A stretch of DNA of 64,000 nucleotides from Bradyrhizobium sp. B097 (lineage in GTDB: Bacteria; Pseudomonadota; Alphaproteobacteria; Rhizobiales; Xanthobacteraceae): the NCBI RefSeq assembly GCF_038957035.1, contig NZ_CP152412.1:5266501-5330500 (forward strand), given 5' to 3'. The position numbers and the translations under genes are program-made. Numbering within the stretch: the stretch's first letter is position 1; each line of letters starts with the position of its first letter. Shown here in pieces: positions 42,910-53,240 of the stretch. A model generated the notes under the pieces. The model did not search any database, was not told the DNA's origin, and saw only the letters and a list, made by a program, of their open reading frames with translations.

Positions 42910-43833
42910 TTATTCCTTCACGGCACCCGTCATCGCCGAGACATAATGCTCAACGAAGAAGGCGTAAAGAATAACCAGCGGCAGCGAGCCGCATAGCGCC
43001 CCTGCCATCAGGGAACCCCAGCGATAGATGTCACCGTCAACGAATTCGTTGACGATGGCGACCGGCACGGTCTTGTTCGGGGTCGATTGCAGGAACGTCA
43101 GCGCGTAGATGAACTCGTTCCAGCACAGCGTGAAGCAGAAGATGAAGGCCGAGATCAGGCCGGGAATCGCCAGCGGCAGCACGATCTTGATCAGGATCTG
43201 CCAGCGGCTGGCGCCGTCGATCAACGCACACTCCTCGAGCTCGAACGGGATAGTCTTGAAATAGCCCATCAGAAGCCAGGTCGAGAACGGGATCAGGATC
43301 GTCGGATAGGTCAGGATCAGCGCCATCGGCGAGTCGAACAGGCCGTACTGGAACACGACGGTCGCGAGCGGAATGAACAGGATCGATGGCGGCACCAGAT
43401 AGGCCAGGAAGATCAGGCCGCCGACGACGTTGGCGCCCTTGTAGCGCAGCCGCACGATGGCATAGGCCGCGAGCACGCTCGCGATGATCGACAGCACGGT
43501 GGCGCCGATCGCCACGTACATCGTATTCCAGAGCCAGTGCGGATAGTAGCTCTCAAACAGCAGCTTGTGGATGTGCTTGAAGGTCGGATTCCAGGTCCAG
43601 AACGGATTGTACTTGTCGAGGTCGAGCAGCTGGTCGTCTGGCTTGATCGCGGTCAGCCCCATCCAATAGAACGGGAACAGCAGGATGATGACGATGATCG
43701 ACAGCGGAATGTAGAGCGTCACGATCCGCCGCGGCACCGACTGCAAATAGCTCATGCCCTCGCTGTTGTCGACGCGCGCCTGCGTCGACAGGATGGACTT
43801 GAGATCGACCTTAGGGGCAGGAAGGTCAGTCAT
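42910..43833 (-). CDS. Carbohydrate ABC transporter permease (MalG type)
   Basis: 307 residues with a long N-terminal cytoplasmic stretch (1-35) and six hydrophobic segments, the first IIVIILLFPFYWMGLTAI. The EAA loop that contacts the ATPase is ALIDGASRWQILIKIVLPLAIPGL (about 208-231). It forms the inner-membrane channel together with the second permease, whose stop it overlaps by 8 bases. MalG-type from topology and operon order. Imports the sugar or sugar acid bound by the 44895 protein. Confidence 0.93.
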   Translation of the reverse strand: MTDLPAPKVDLKSILSTQARVDNSEGMSYLQSVPRRIVTLYIPLSIIVIILLFPFYWMGLTAIKPDDQLLDLDKYNPFWTWNPTFKHIHKLLFESYYPHWLWNTMYVAIGATVLSIIASVLAAYAIVRLRYKGANVVGGLIFLAYLVPPSILFIPLATVVFQYGLFDSPMALILTYPTILIPFSTWLLMGYFKTIPFELEECALIDGASRWQILIKIVLPLAIPGLISAFIFCFTLCWNEFIYALTFLQSTPNKTVPVAIVNEFVDGDIYRWGSLMAGALCGSLPLVILYAFFVEHYVSAMTGAVKE

Positions 43834-44785
43834 TGCTTTCTCCCTGCTGCCACTTCCTGCGCTGCAAGCCGAACCAGGACACCATGATCGCGGCGAGCAG
43901 GAACGGGATCATGGCACTCGAGATCGCCGCCCCCTCGCCCAATTGCCCGGCGATGATCGCCCGCTGGTAGGACAGCGTCGCCATCAGATGGGTGGCGTTG
44001 ACCGGGCCGCCGCGGGTCATCGCCCAGATCAGCTGGAAATCGGTGAAGGTGAACAGCACCGAGAACGTCATCACGACCGCGATGATCGGCGTCAGCAAGG
44101 GATAGGTGATGAAGCGGAACATCTGCCAGCGCGAGGCGCCGTCGAGCGTCGCCGCCTCATAGAGCGAGGGCTGCACGGTCTGCAGGCCTGCCAGCAGCGT
44201 AATCGCGACGAACGGCACGCCGCGCCAGATATTGGCGAAGATCACACAGATGCGGGCCCAGGTGGTGTCGCCGAGGAAATTGATGTTCTGGGTGATCAGG
44301 CCGAGATGCTTCAACGACCAGGAGATGATCGAGAACTGCGAATCGAAGATCCACCAGAATGCCAGCGCCGACAGCACGGTCGGCACGATGAACGGGATCA
44401 GCACCGCGGCACGCAGCAGCGCCTTGAACGGCATGCGCTCGTTGAGCAGCAGCGCGAGATAGAGCCCGACCGCGAATTTCACCGCGCTCGCGACGGAGGT
44501 GTAGAGCAGCGTGTTGAAGACCGACAGCCAGAAGATGGAATCGTCCCACAGCCACTCATAGTTCTCGGTGCCGATGAAATGACCGACGCGGCCGATGCGG
44601 GTGTCGGTAAAGGACAGCCAGATCCCGAGGCCCAGCGGATAGGCCAGGAAGAAGATCAGGAACGCCATCGCCGGCACCATGAACCAGAAGCCGAGCCAGT
44701 TCTTGTTGTGGCGCAGCTGATCCCAGGCGGTCGCTTCGCGGATTTCAGTCTTCGCACGTCGCGGCGCAAGGGCGATGTCAGCCAT
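43826..44785 (-). CDS. Carbohydrate ABC transporter permease (MalF type)
   Basis: 319 residues with six hydrophobic segments; the first is LGFWFMVPAMAFLIFFLAYPLGLGIWLS. EAA loop: EAATLDGASRWQMFRFITYPLLTPI (about 221-245). The start is preceded by a hydrophilic 40-residue N-terminus rich in Arg and Lys. It pairs with the MalG-type permease by gene overlap of 8 bases. It lies 109 bases downstream of the binding-protein gene on the same strand. Confidence 0.93.
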   Translation of the reverse strand: MADIALAPRRAKTEIREATAWDQLRHNKNWLGFWFMVPAMAFLIFFLAYPLGLGIWLSFTDTRIGRVGHFIGTENYEWLWDDSIFWLSVFNTLLYTSVASAVKFAVGLYLALLLNERMPFKALLRAAVLIPFIVPTVLSALAFWWIFDSQFSIISWSLKHLGLITQNINFLGDTTWARICVIFANIWRGVPFVAITLLAGLQTVQPSLYEAATLDGASRWQMFRFITYPLLTPIIAVVMTFSVLFTFTDFQLIWAMTRGGPVNATHLMATLSYQRAIIAGQLGEGAAISSAMIPFLLAAIMVSWFGLQRRKWQQGESND

Positions 44786-44894
44786 AGACGATGTCCCGAT
44801 TGCTCAAAGGATTGAGCATGACTACGCAATATTCCAGTGATGGCATTCCAGTGACGGTGCGGGCGGCGGTCGTCCGCCGCCCGCAGCCATCACA

Positions 44895-46214
44895 TCAGCG
44901 ATAGATCCGCTTCAGCTGCCGCTCGGCTTCCGCCATCGCGGTCTTGCCGTCCTTGGCGCCGGTGCAGTAGTTCGCGAACATGTCGACCACGATGAAGTCG
45001 GCGATCGCGGTCGCCGCCTTCTCGCCGGGCGTGCCGATGCCGGAGGCCGGCAGCGCGCGCTTCGAGGCCTGGCCGAACACCGCGTTCTTCGGGTCGGCGG
45101 TCCAGACCGGCGCGGTGTCGTAGGCGTTGAGCGTGTGCGTAAGATACCCCCGCGCGCCCGACAGCCACTTCTCGAAATTCTCCTTCTCCAGCATGAAGGC
45201 GATGAACGCCTTCGCCGCATTGGGATATTTGCAGAAGTTGAAGGCGAGGATCGGAACCGCGAGCTGCAGCTCGGTCGGCTTGCCGATCGGGCCGACCGGC
45301 CACAGCGCGTGGTCGATGTCTTCGGCGAGCTCCTTCTTGCTCGGGTCGTCCTTGGCGGCAACGTAGATCGAGATGCCGTTCGAGGTCAGGTACAGTTCGC
45401 CGGACAGGAACGCCTTGTTGTTGGAGGAGTCGTTCCAGGATGCGACACCGGGAATGAAGGTATCCGACAGCGCCTTAGCGTACTCCAGCGCCTTCATCGT
45501 CTCCGGCGAGTTGATGATGACCTTGTCGTCCTTGTCGACGGTCCAGCCGTTGAAGCCCCAGAGGATGTTGTGCACCCAGGCATTGGCGTCGCCGGTGGCA
45601 TGGCCGAGCGCGAAGCCGGCCGGCGTGTTGTTCGCCTTCAGTGCCTTGCAGAGTTCGAGGTAGGCAGGGAAATCGGACGGCACCTGCTTGAAGCCGGCCT
45701 TCTCGACCGCCGACTTGCGATAGGTCAAATAGCCGCCGATGGTCGCGACGGGAATGCCGAGCCAGTCATTGCCCTGCTTGCAGGTCTTGGCCGCGGCCTC
45801 GGTCCAGCCGCCGTACTTCTTGCCGAGATAATCGGCAACGTCGTTCATCTTGAGGACCTTGGTCGGGAACAGCTGCGGCAGCGTGTGCAGGCCCCAGGCA
45901 AGGTCGAGACCCGAGCCGGTGTTGGCGGCGACCGAGGCTTTCGGCTGCACGTCCTCGAAGGACTCGCTGAACACATTCATCTCGGTGCCGGTTGCCGCCT
46001 TGAAGGCCGCCACCATGGCATTGAAGGCATCGTCTTCCGCGGGCACGAAGCGCTTCCAGCGCATCACGGTAAGCTTGGCGCCGGGCTCCGCCTTCCAGGG
46101 CGCGCTCTGCGCCCAGGCCTTGGCGAAGTCAAACAGCGCCGGTCCGGTGAGCATCCCGGTTGCGGCCAGCGCGGTGCCGCCCTGAAGTAGAGAGCGGCGA
46201 GTAAAATCGTGCAT
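44895..46214 (-). CDS. Sugar ABC transporter substrate-binding protein, Tat-exported
   Basis: 439 residues from ATG 46212-46214 with GGGAGGAAGG as RBS. The N-terminus DFTRRSLLQGGTALAATGM is a twin-arginine signal (TRRSLLQ), with cleavage likely after AWAQSA near 38, so the protein is exported folded to the periplasm. The mature part is a type 1 extracellular solute-binding protein (LTVMRWKRFVPAEDDAF, GLHTLPQLFP, NDWLGIPVATIGGYLTY, AFLSGELYLTSNG). It delivers the substrate to the two permeases. Ligand probably an oligosaccharide or sugar acid from cluster context. Confidence 0.92.
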   Translation of the reverse strand: MHDFTRRSLLQGGTALAATGMLTGPALFDFAKAWAQSAPWKAEPGAKLTVMRWKRFVPAEDDAFNAMVAAFKAATGTEMNVFSESFEDVQPKASVAANTGSGLDLAWGLHTLPQLFPTKVLKMNDVADYLGKKYGGWTEAAAKTCKQGNDWLGIPVATIGGYLTYRKSAVEKAGFKQVPSDFPAYLELCKALKANNTPAGFALGHATGDANAWVHNILWGFNGWTVDKDDKVIINSPETMKALEYAKALSDTFIPGVASWNDSSNNKAFLSGELYLTSNGISIYVAAKDDPSKKELAEDIDHALWPVGPIGKPTELQLAVPILAFNFCKYPNAAKAFIAFMLEKENFEKWLSGARGYLTHTLNAYDTAPVWTADPKNAVFGQASKRALPASGIGTPGEKAATAIADFIVVDMFANYCTGAKDGKTAMAEAERQLKRIYR

Positions 46215-46292
46215 CGTCCTTCCTCCCAAATGACTGTGTTTTTCTTGTTTTTGATCTGGCCTGTTGGTCGGCCATTCAGATCGAACAGTCGG

Positions 46293-47360
<1,068 letters not shown>

Positions 47361-47510
47361 CCACTTCCCTCCCTCAAGTTCCCGACGGCGTACGACGAGT
47401 GCCGCCACCGCTCTGTTTTGTTCCGGCCACGCTGGGTGCGTGGCTCTGTTGGACTTGCGTTATTGTCCGCAGTTTATCCGGTTTTGGCAATCGTTCGATT
47501 AGCAATCGCT

Positions 47511-47524
47511 TGGTAGCGCTGTCA
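47511..47524. promoter_or_regulatory. Candidate LacI-type operator 1
   Basis: TGGTAGCGCTGTCA has the central CG-containing symmetry of LacI-family operators (10 of 14 positions symmetric). It sits between the divergent ABC operon and lacI genes and shares TGGTAGCGC with the site at 48644-48657, which is the strongest argument that both bind the same regulator. Confidence 0.6.
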
Positions 47525-47566
47525 ATATCGGTTTGTCTGCGACGAACGTCGTGATATGAGCGGCAA

Positions 47567-48595
47567 ATGGCCCGAAAGCACATCACGCCAGGCAAGATCC
47601 GGCTCGCCGAAGTCGCGAAGCTTGCCGGCGTCAGTCCGATTACGGCCTCGCGCTTCTTCAGGAATCCGGATGCACTCTCGGCCGGCAAGCGCGCCCGGGT
47701 CGAAAGTGCGGCAAAAGAACTCGGTTACGTGCCCAATCTCGCGGCACGCGCGCTTGCGTCGCAGCGCACCGAGGTGATCGGTGTCCTGATCCCGTCGCTG
47801 ACCAACAATGTGTTCGCCGACGTGCTGCGCGGCATCTATGACGCGCTCGATGGCAGCCGCTACAGCATTCAGCTCGCCAACACCCGCTACAGCATCCTGC
47901 AGGAAGAGCGCCTGCTGCGTCTTTTTCTGGCACAGAAGCCGGCCGGGCTGATCATCACCGGCATCAACCAGACCGCCGATTCTCGCCGCATCATGGAAAC
48001 GGTCGATTGCCCGATCGTGCAAATCATGGAAGTCGGGCCCTCCCCGATCGACATGATGATCGGATTCTCGCATTTTGATGCGGCAAAAGCCGCAATCGCC
48101 CACCTTCTCGCGCAGGGCAACCGGCGAATCGGCTTCCTCGGCGCGCGAATGGACCCGCGGGTGCAGCGGCGGCTCGATGGCTATCGCGCCGCGATGACCG
48201 AGGCCGCGCTGTTCGATCCGCAGCTCATCGTCACGACCGCGATTCCAACCTCGGTGACATTGGGCGGGACGCTGTTTGCCGACCTGCTCGCCAAGACGCC
48301 GGACATCGACGCAGTGTTCTGCGTCAATGACGACCTCGCGCTCGGCGCGCTGTTCGAATGCAAGCGCCGCCACATGGCGGTGCCGGAGCAGATGGCGATC
48401 GTCGGCTTCAACGACCTCGAATTCATGGCATCGAGCGAGCCGACGCTGAGCAGCGTGCGCACCAATCGCTACGAAATGGGCAGAAACGCTGCCATGATGG
48501 TGATCGAAACGCTGGAAGGACGCCGGCCCGCCGAGCCCGTCGTCGATCTCGGCTTCAGTGTCATGGAACGGCAAAGCTCGGCACGGCGCAGCTGA
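47567..48595 (+). CDS. LacI-family transcriptional regulator
   Basis: 342 residues. DNA-binding domain RLAEVAKLAGVSPITASRFFRNPDALS (about 10-37) with hinge PNLAARALASQRTEVIGVLIPSL; the sugar-binding domain of the periplasmic-binding-protein type covers 60-335 and resembles the GntR(LacI)/gluconate-operon repressor branch (FADVLRGIYDALDG, LLAQGNRRIGFLG). It is divergent from the ABC importer operon and upstream of the dehydratase gene. Two similar operators flank it, so it probably represses both operons and itself. Inducer: a sugar, sugar acid or 2-keto-3-deoxy acid. Confidence 0.92.
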   Translation: MARKHITPGKIRLAEVAKLAGVSPITASRFFRNPDALSAGKRARVESAAKELGYVPNLAARALASQRTEVIGVLIPSLTNNVFADVLRGIYDALDGSRYSIQLANTRYSILQEERLLRLFLAQKPAGLIITGINQTADSRRIMETVDCPIVQIMEVGPSPIDMMIGFSHFDAAKAAIAHLLAQGNRRIGFLGARMDPRVQRRLDGYRAAMTEAALFDPQLIVTTAIPTSVTLGGTLFADLLAKTPDIDAVFCVNDDLALGALFECKRRHMAVPEQMAIVGFNDLEFMASSEPTLSSVRTNRYEMGRNAAMMVIETLEGRRPAEPVVDLGFSVMERQSSARRS

Positions 48596-48643
48596 CATGC
48601 ACCCGACACCAGCCTGTCACAAGGGACGCGAAAAATGACAAAA

Positions 48644-48657
48644 TGGTAGCGCAACCA
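48644..48657. promoter_or_regulatory. Candidate LacI-type operator 2
   Basis: TGGTAGCGCAACCA is symmetric at 12 of 14 positions and matches the first nine bases of the site at 47511. It lies 152 bases before the dehydratase ATG, in the 213-base gap between lacI and the dehydratase gene, where the promoter of the plus-strand catabolic genes must be. Confidence 0.65.
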
Positions 48658-48808
48658 AGTGCCTTCAACTAAGGTCCAATCCATCCACTGAAACACCTGT
48701 GCGTGATCGCTTGGGTTTGTAATGCGCGACGATTTGCGCAAGGTAGAACAACGTTGAACCAGAGCCCTTGAATGGGCCCATCAAGAGTTTGCATTGCGGG
48801 AGAAACCA

Positions 48809-50647
48809 ATGACAAAACCCCACACCAACGGGCACAGCGCCGCAGGCGAGACCAAGACGGGCAAGGGCCGCCGGCTCCGCTCCCAGGAATGGTTCGACAA
48901 CCCGCACAATCCGGGCATGACCGCGCTCTATCTGGAGCGCTACCTGAACTACGGCCTGACCCGCGAGGAATTGCAGTCGGGCAAGCCGATTATCGGCATC
49001 GCCCAGACCGGCAACGACCTGTCGCCCTGCAACCGCCATCACCTCGAGCTCGCGCACCGCGTCCGCGAGGGCATCCGCGCCGCCGGCGGCATCGCGATGG
49101 AGTTTCCGACCCATCCGATCCAGGAGACCGGCAAGCGCCCGACCGCGGCGCTCGACCGCAACCTCGCCTATCTCGGCCTGGTCGAGATTCTGTTCGGCTA
49201 TCCGCTCGACGGCGTGGTGCTGACCACCGGCTGCGACAAGACCACTCCGGCCTGCATGATGGCGGCGGCGACCGTCAACCTGCCTGCGATCGTGCTGTCG
49301 GGCGGCCCGATGCTGAACGGCTGGCACGAGGGCCAGCGCACCGGCTCCGGCACGGTGGTGTGGAAGGCGCGCGAGCGGCTTGCCGCCGGCGAGATCGACT
49401 ATGAGCAGTTCATCGAGATCGTGGCCTCCTCGGCGCCCTCGGTCGGCCATTGCAACACCATGGGCACCGCCTCCACCATGAACTCGCTCGCCGAGGCGCT
49501 CGGCTTCTCGCTGCCGGGCTGCGCGGCAATCCCGGCGCCCTATCGCGAGCGCGGCCAGATCGCCTACGAGACCGGCAAACGCATCGTCGATATGGTCTGG
49601 GACGACCTGAAGCCGTCGGACTTCCTGACCCGCGAGGCGTTCGAGAACTGCATCGTGGTCAACTCCGCGATCGGCGGCTCGACCAATGCACCGATCCACA
49701 TCAATGCGCTGGCGCGCCATGTCGGCGTCGAGCTGTCGATCGACGACTGGCAGAAATATGGCCACGACGTGCCGCTGCTGGTGAACATGCAGCCGGCCGG
49801 CTTCTATCTCGGCGAGGAATATCACCGCGCCGGCGGCGTGCCGTCGGTGGTGCGCGAGCTGATCAAGCACAAGCGCATCCATGAAGGCGCCCTCACCGTC
49901 AACGGCCGCACCATGGGCGAGAATTGCAAGGAAGCGCCGCAGCCCGACGGTGACGTGATCTGGGGCTACGACAAGCCGCTGGTGAAGGACGCCGGCTTCC
50001 TGGTCTTGCGCGGCAATCTCTTCGATTCCGCGATCATGAAGACCAGCGTGATCTCCAAGGAATTCCGCGACCGCTATCTGTCCAACCCGAAGGACCTCAA
50101 CGCCTTCGAGGGCCGCGCCATCGTGTTCGAGGGCCCGGAGGACTATCACGCCCGGATCGAGGATCCGGCGCTCGACATCGACGAGCACTGCGTGCTGTTC
50201 GTCCGCGGCACCGGCCCTATCGGCTATCCCGGCGGCGCCGAGGTCGTGAACATGCAGCCGCCGGCGGCACTGATCAAACGCGGCATCCTGTCCCTGCCCT
50301 GCATCGGCGACGGAAGGCAGTCCGGCACCTCGGGCTCGCCGTCAATCCTCAACGCCTCGCCGGAAGCGGCCGCCGATGGCGGGCTCGCGATCCTCAAGAC
50401 CGGCGACAAGGTGCGCATCGACCTCAACAAGGGCAGCGCCAACATCTTGATCTCGGAGGATGAGCTGCGCACCCGCCGCGCCGAGCTGAAGGGCAAGGGC
50501 GGCTTCCCGCACCCGGCCAACCAGACGCCGTGGCAGGAGCTCTACCGGCAGACCGTCGGCCAGCACGCGACCGGCGCCTGCCTCGAACTCGCAACGCGCT
50601 ACCACGACATCGCCGGCAAGGTCGGCGTCGCGCGCGATAATCACTAA
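48809..50647 (+). CDS. IlvD/Edd family sugar-acid dehydratase
   Basis: 612 residues from ATG 48809 (RBS CGGGAG); an in-frame ATG at 48794 is possible but lacks a good RBS. Fe-S cluster cysteines are Cys74 (LSPCNRHH), Cys142 ([10 protein letters not shown]) and Cys215 (GHCNTMGT). The overall pattern, including [21 protein letters not shown] and the late [20 protein letters not shown], is that of xylonate/arabonate/gluconate dehydratases, not of IlvD proper or Edd. It removes water from an aldonate to give a 2-keto-3-deoxy acid, the substrate class of the kinase and aldolase across the divide. Confidence 0.92.
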   Translation: MTKPHTNGHSAAGETKTGKGRRLRSQEWFDNPHNPGMTALYLERYLNYGLTREELQSGKPIIGIAQTGNDLSPCNRHHLELAHRVREGIRAAGGIAMEFPTHPIQETGKRPTAALDRNLAYLGLVEILFGYPLDGVVLTTGCDKTTPACMMAAATVNLPAIVLSGGPMLNGWHEGQRTGSGTVVWKARERLAAGEIDYEQFIEIVASSAPSVGHCNTMGTASTMNSLAEALGFSLPGCAAIPAPYRERGQIAYETGKRIVDMVWDDLKPSDFLTREAFENCIVVNSAIGGSTNAPIHINALARHVGVELSIDDWQKYGHDVPLLVNMQPAGFYLGEEYHRAGGVPSVVRELIKHKRIHEGALTVNGRTMGENCKEAPQPDGDVIWGYDKPLVKDAGFLVLRGNLFDSAIMKTSVISKEFRDRYLSNPKDLNAFEGRAIVFEGPEDYHARIEDPALDIDEHCVLFVRGTGPIGYPGGAEVVNMQPPAALIKRGILSLPCIGDGRQSGTSGSPSILNASPEAAADGGLAILKTGDKVRIDLNKGSANILISEDELRTRRAELKGKGGFPHPANQTPWQELYRQTVGQHATGACLELATRYHDIAGKVGVARDNH

Positions 50648-50656
50648 AACATCACC

Positions 50657-50752
50657 GTCATTCCGGGGCAGCCCGCAGGGCTGAGCCCGGAATCCATAAC
50701 CACCATCGGAAGTATGGATTCCGGGCCCGCGCTACGCGCGTCCCGGAATGAC
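50657..50752. repeat. Intergenic palindrome, GTCATTCCGGG/CCCGGAATGAC family
   Basis: Arms GTCATTCCGGGGCAGC and GCGTCCCGGAATGAC, inner GGAATCCATA and TATGGATTCC. It lies between the dehydratase and first SDR gene, inside what otherwise looks like one operon, so it may reduce downstream expression rather than end it. Confidence 0.85.
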
Positions 50753-50776
50753 CCGAGGAAACCGGGAGAGAGACAC

Positions 50777-51508
50777 ATGTCAGACAGACTGCAAGGCAAG
50801 CGCGCCGTCGTCACCGCCGCGGCGGCCGGCATCGGGCGCGCATGCGCGATCGCATTCGCGCGCGAAGGCGCGACCGTAATCGCCACCGACATCAATGAGA
50901 GCGGCATCGCCACTCTGGGCAAGGACGGCGTCGCCGAAACCGCGCGGCTCGACGTTCGCAGCACCGCTGATGTCAACGCTTTCGCCAAGCGCGTCGGCAA
51001 GATCGACATCCTGCTCAATGCGGCGGGCTTCGTGCATCACGGCACGATTCTGGAGTGCTCGGACGAGGACTTCGACTTCTCGTTCGATCTCAACGTCAAA
51101 TCGATGCACCGGACCATCAAGGCATTTCTGCCCGCGATGTTGGCAGGCGGCGGCGGCAGCATCGTCAACATTTCGTCCTGCGCGGCATTGCGGCCACCGG
51201 CCAACCGTTACGTCTACAGCGCGTCGAAGGCGGCAGTTTCGCTGCTCACGCGCGCGGTCGCGCTCGACTTCATCACCCAGGGCATCCGCTGCAACAGCAT
51301 TTGCCCCGGTACCGTGGAAACGCCTTCGATGCTTGATCGCGCCGCCGCCGCCGGCCCGGATGGACGCGAGAAGTTCGTCGCCCGCCAGAAAATGGGCCGG
51401 CTCGGCACAGCCGAGGAAATCGCGGCCATGGCGGTCTATCTCGCGAGCGACGAAGCCGCGTTCACCACCGGCGTCGACATGGTCGTCGACGGCGGCTTCA
51501 TGCTCTGA
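50777..51508 (+). CDS. SDR dehydrogenase, 2-keto-3-deoxy-L-fuconate dehydrogenase/DHRS6-like
   Basis: 243 residues from ATG 50777 (RBS GGGAGAG). NAD motif TAAAAGIG (13-20), catalytic Ser133/134, Tyr147, Lys151. The segments FAREGATVIATDINES, FVHHGTILECSDEDFDFS and KMGRLGTAEEIAAMAVYLASDE closely follow human DHRS6/BDH2 and the bacterial 2-keto-3-deoxy-L-fuconate 4-dehydrogenase group as I remember them. It may oxidise a 2-keto-3-deoxy acid in a non-phosphorylated branch, or act as 3-hydroxybutyrate-type dehydrogenase. Directly behind the dehydratase gene. Confidence 0.87.
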   Translation: MSDRLQGKRAVVTAAAAGIGRACAIAFAREGATVIATDINESGIATLGKDGVAETARLDVRSTADVNAFAKRVGKIDILLNAAGFVHHGTILECSDEDFDFSFDLNVKSMHRTIKAFLPAMLAGGGGSIVNISSCAALRPPANRYVYSASKAAVSLLTRAVALDFITQGIRCNSICPGTVETPSMLDRAAAAGPDGREKFVARQKMGRLGTAEEIAAMAVYLASDEAAFTTGVDMVVDGGFML

Positions 51509-51533
51509 CGCCCCCGATCAAAGGCATTCAGCA

Positions 51534-52280
51534 ATGAACAAGATCGATCTCAACGGCCGCTGCGCCGTCGTCACCGGCGGCGCGCAAGGGTTCGGCCGCG
51601 CCATCACCGAGCGCTTCGTCGCATCCGGCGCCAAAGTCGCGATCTGGGATTTCGACCAGCCGCTGGCAGAGAAGACCGCCAGGGCGATCGGCGAGAACGT
51701 GATCGCCATCAAGACCGACGTCACCGATCCCGCCGCGGTGGACGCCGCGCGCGATCAGACGCTGCGGGCGTTCGGCAAGATCGACATTCTCGTCAACAAC
51801 GCCGGGATCACCGGAGCCAACAAGCCGGTGTGGGAAACCGATCTCGACGATTGGCGCAGGGTGATGCGCATCAATCTCGAGGGTCCCTTCATCTGCTGCA
51901 AGGCGATCGTGCCGAGCATGATCGGCCAGAAATACGGCCGCATCGTCAACATCGCCTCGATCGCCGGCAAGGAAGGCAACCCGAATGCCGCGCATTATTC
52001 CTCGTCGAAGGCCGGCCTGATCGCGCTCACCAAATCGCTCGGCAAGGAGCTCGCGCAGCACGACATCCTCGTCAACGCGGTGACCCCGGCCGCGGCGAAG
52101 ACCGCGATCTTCGACCAGATGACGCAGGCGCACATCGACTTCATGCTGTCGAAGATTCCGAAAGCCCGCTTCGTACAGGTCGAGGAACTCGCCGCGATGG
52201 TGGCGTGGCTTGCGTCGGAGGATTGCGCGTTCTCGACCGGCGCAGTGTTCGACATCTCCGGCGGTCGCGCGACGTACTAA
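51534..52280 (+). CDS. SDR family sugar dehydrogenase
   Basis: 248 residues from ATG 51534; RBS is weak (AAAGGC). Cofactor motif TGGAQGFG (14-21), NNAG at 88-91, catalytic Ser142, Tyr155, Lys159. WDFDQPLAEKTA after the second strand, with Asp39, predicts NAD rather than NADP. The protein resembles bacterial sugar and polyol dehydrogenases and FabG. In the cluster it would supply the first oxidation of the imported sugar. Its stop overlaps that of the convergent LysR gene by 4 bases. Confidence 0.87.
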   Translation: MNKIDLNGRCAVVTGGAQGFGRAITERFVASGAKVAIWDFDQPLAEKTARAIGENVIAIKTDVTDPAAVDAARDQTLRAFGKIDILVNNAGITGANKPVWETDLDDWRRVMRINLEGPFICCKAIVPSMIGQKYGRIVNIASIAGKEGNPNAAHYSSSKAGLIALTKSLGKELAQHDILVNAVTPAAAKTAIFDQMTQAHIDFMLSKIPKARFVQVEELAAMVAWLASEDCAFSTGAVFDISGGRATY

Positions 52281-53149
52281 CTCCCTCGCCTCGCCGGCTG
52301 CCGAAGCGCTGCGACGAGATGATCTGCGAGCAATGACGCCGCGCGCGCAAGATTCGGCGCGCGGTGCAATCGGATCTCCGCCCGCGGCAGCCGCGGCATG
52401 CCGTCGCGCGCGGTCAGGCGGCGCAGCGCCAGCGGAAAGGTCCCCGACTTCACAACCGTCACCGCAAGGCCCTGCGCCGCGATCGCCTCGACCGCGGACA
52501 GGCTGTGGCTGACGAAGGCGAGCCGCCACGGCCGGCTCGCTTCGTCCAGCGCCTGCATTGCCCAGCTCCGGAACAGGCAGCCCTGCGGATAGAGCGCAAC
52601 CGGCAGCGGGTCGAGCTCCTCGACACGATGCGTGGCGCTGGCGGCCCACACCGCCTGCTCGGTGCGCAGCAACTCACCCTCGCCGCGCCCTTCGGGGTGC
52701 ATGGCGATCACGAGGTCATAGGCTTCGCCAAGCCGGTCGGTCATCGACGATGTCAGCCCGGTCTCCATCTCGACATGGATCAGCGGATAGTTGGCGACGA
52801 AATCCTTGAGCAGCGGCGGGACGATCAGCGTCCCGTAATCGTCCATCACGCCAAGGCGCACCCGCCCGCCGGTGCCGTGCGCGCGCACTCGGCCGACCGC
52901 CTCCGCGTTGAGACTCAGAATGCGGCGGGCGTAACCGAGCAGCCCTTCGCCGGCCGCGCTCAAATCGACACTGGACGTGCTGCGGTGAAACAGTTCGGCC
53001 TGTAGCCGTTCCTCCAGCCGCTTCACCTGCATGCTGACGGCGGATTGGGTCCGGTTCAGCGCGGCGGCGGCGCGGGTGAAGGAGCGATGATCCGCCACCG
53101 CGACGAAGGCCTGCAGGAGATCCGGGTCCAGGACGGGCGCGGTCATCAC
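52277..53149 (-). CDS. LysR-family transcriptional regulator
   Basis: 290 residues. HTH LLQAFVAVADHRSFTRAAAALNRTQSAVSMQVKRLEERL (about 10-48), effector domain from residue 92 (GRVRLGVMDDYGTLIVPPLL). Convergent with the second SDR gene, with overlapping stops, and divergent from an EamA transporter gene 91 bases away, which is its probable target. A symmetric site lies directly upstream. Effector unknown. Confidence 0.9.
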   Translation of the reverse strand: MMTAPVLDPDLLQAFVAVADHRSFTRAAAALNRTQSAVSMQVKRLEERLQAELFHRSTSSVDLSAAGEGLLGYARRILSLNAEAVGRVRAHGTGGRVRLGVMDDYGTLIVPPLLKDFVANYPLIHVEMETGLTSSMTDRLGEAYDLVIAMHPEGRGEGELLRTEQAVWAASATHRVEELDPLPVALYPQGCLFRSWAMQALDEASRPWRLAFVSHSLSAVEAIAAQGLAVTVVKSGTFPLALRRLTARDGMPRLPRAEIRLHRAPNLARAASLLADHLVAALRQPARRGS

Positions 53150-53155
53150 AATCCG

Positions 53156-53170
53156 TGATCTGGTTGATCA
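53156..53170. promoter_or_regulatory. Candidate LysR box
   Basis: TGATC-TGGTT-GATCA is a perfect 5+5+5 dyad starting 7 bases before the LysR ATG and about 70 before the divergent EamA gene. The next 25 bases (TTTATTGCATTCACTGATTATC) are AT-rich and could hold both promoters. Confidence 0.5.
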
Positions 53171-53240
53171 GGTTTATTGCATTCACTGATTATCGGCCCT
53201 TCCCTAGGTTGCGCAAGCAAAACAGAGGGGTCGAAGCGGG

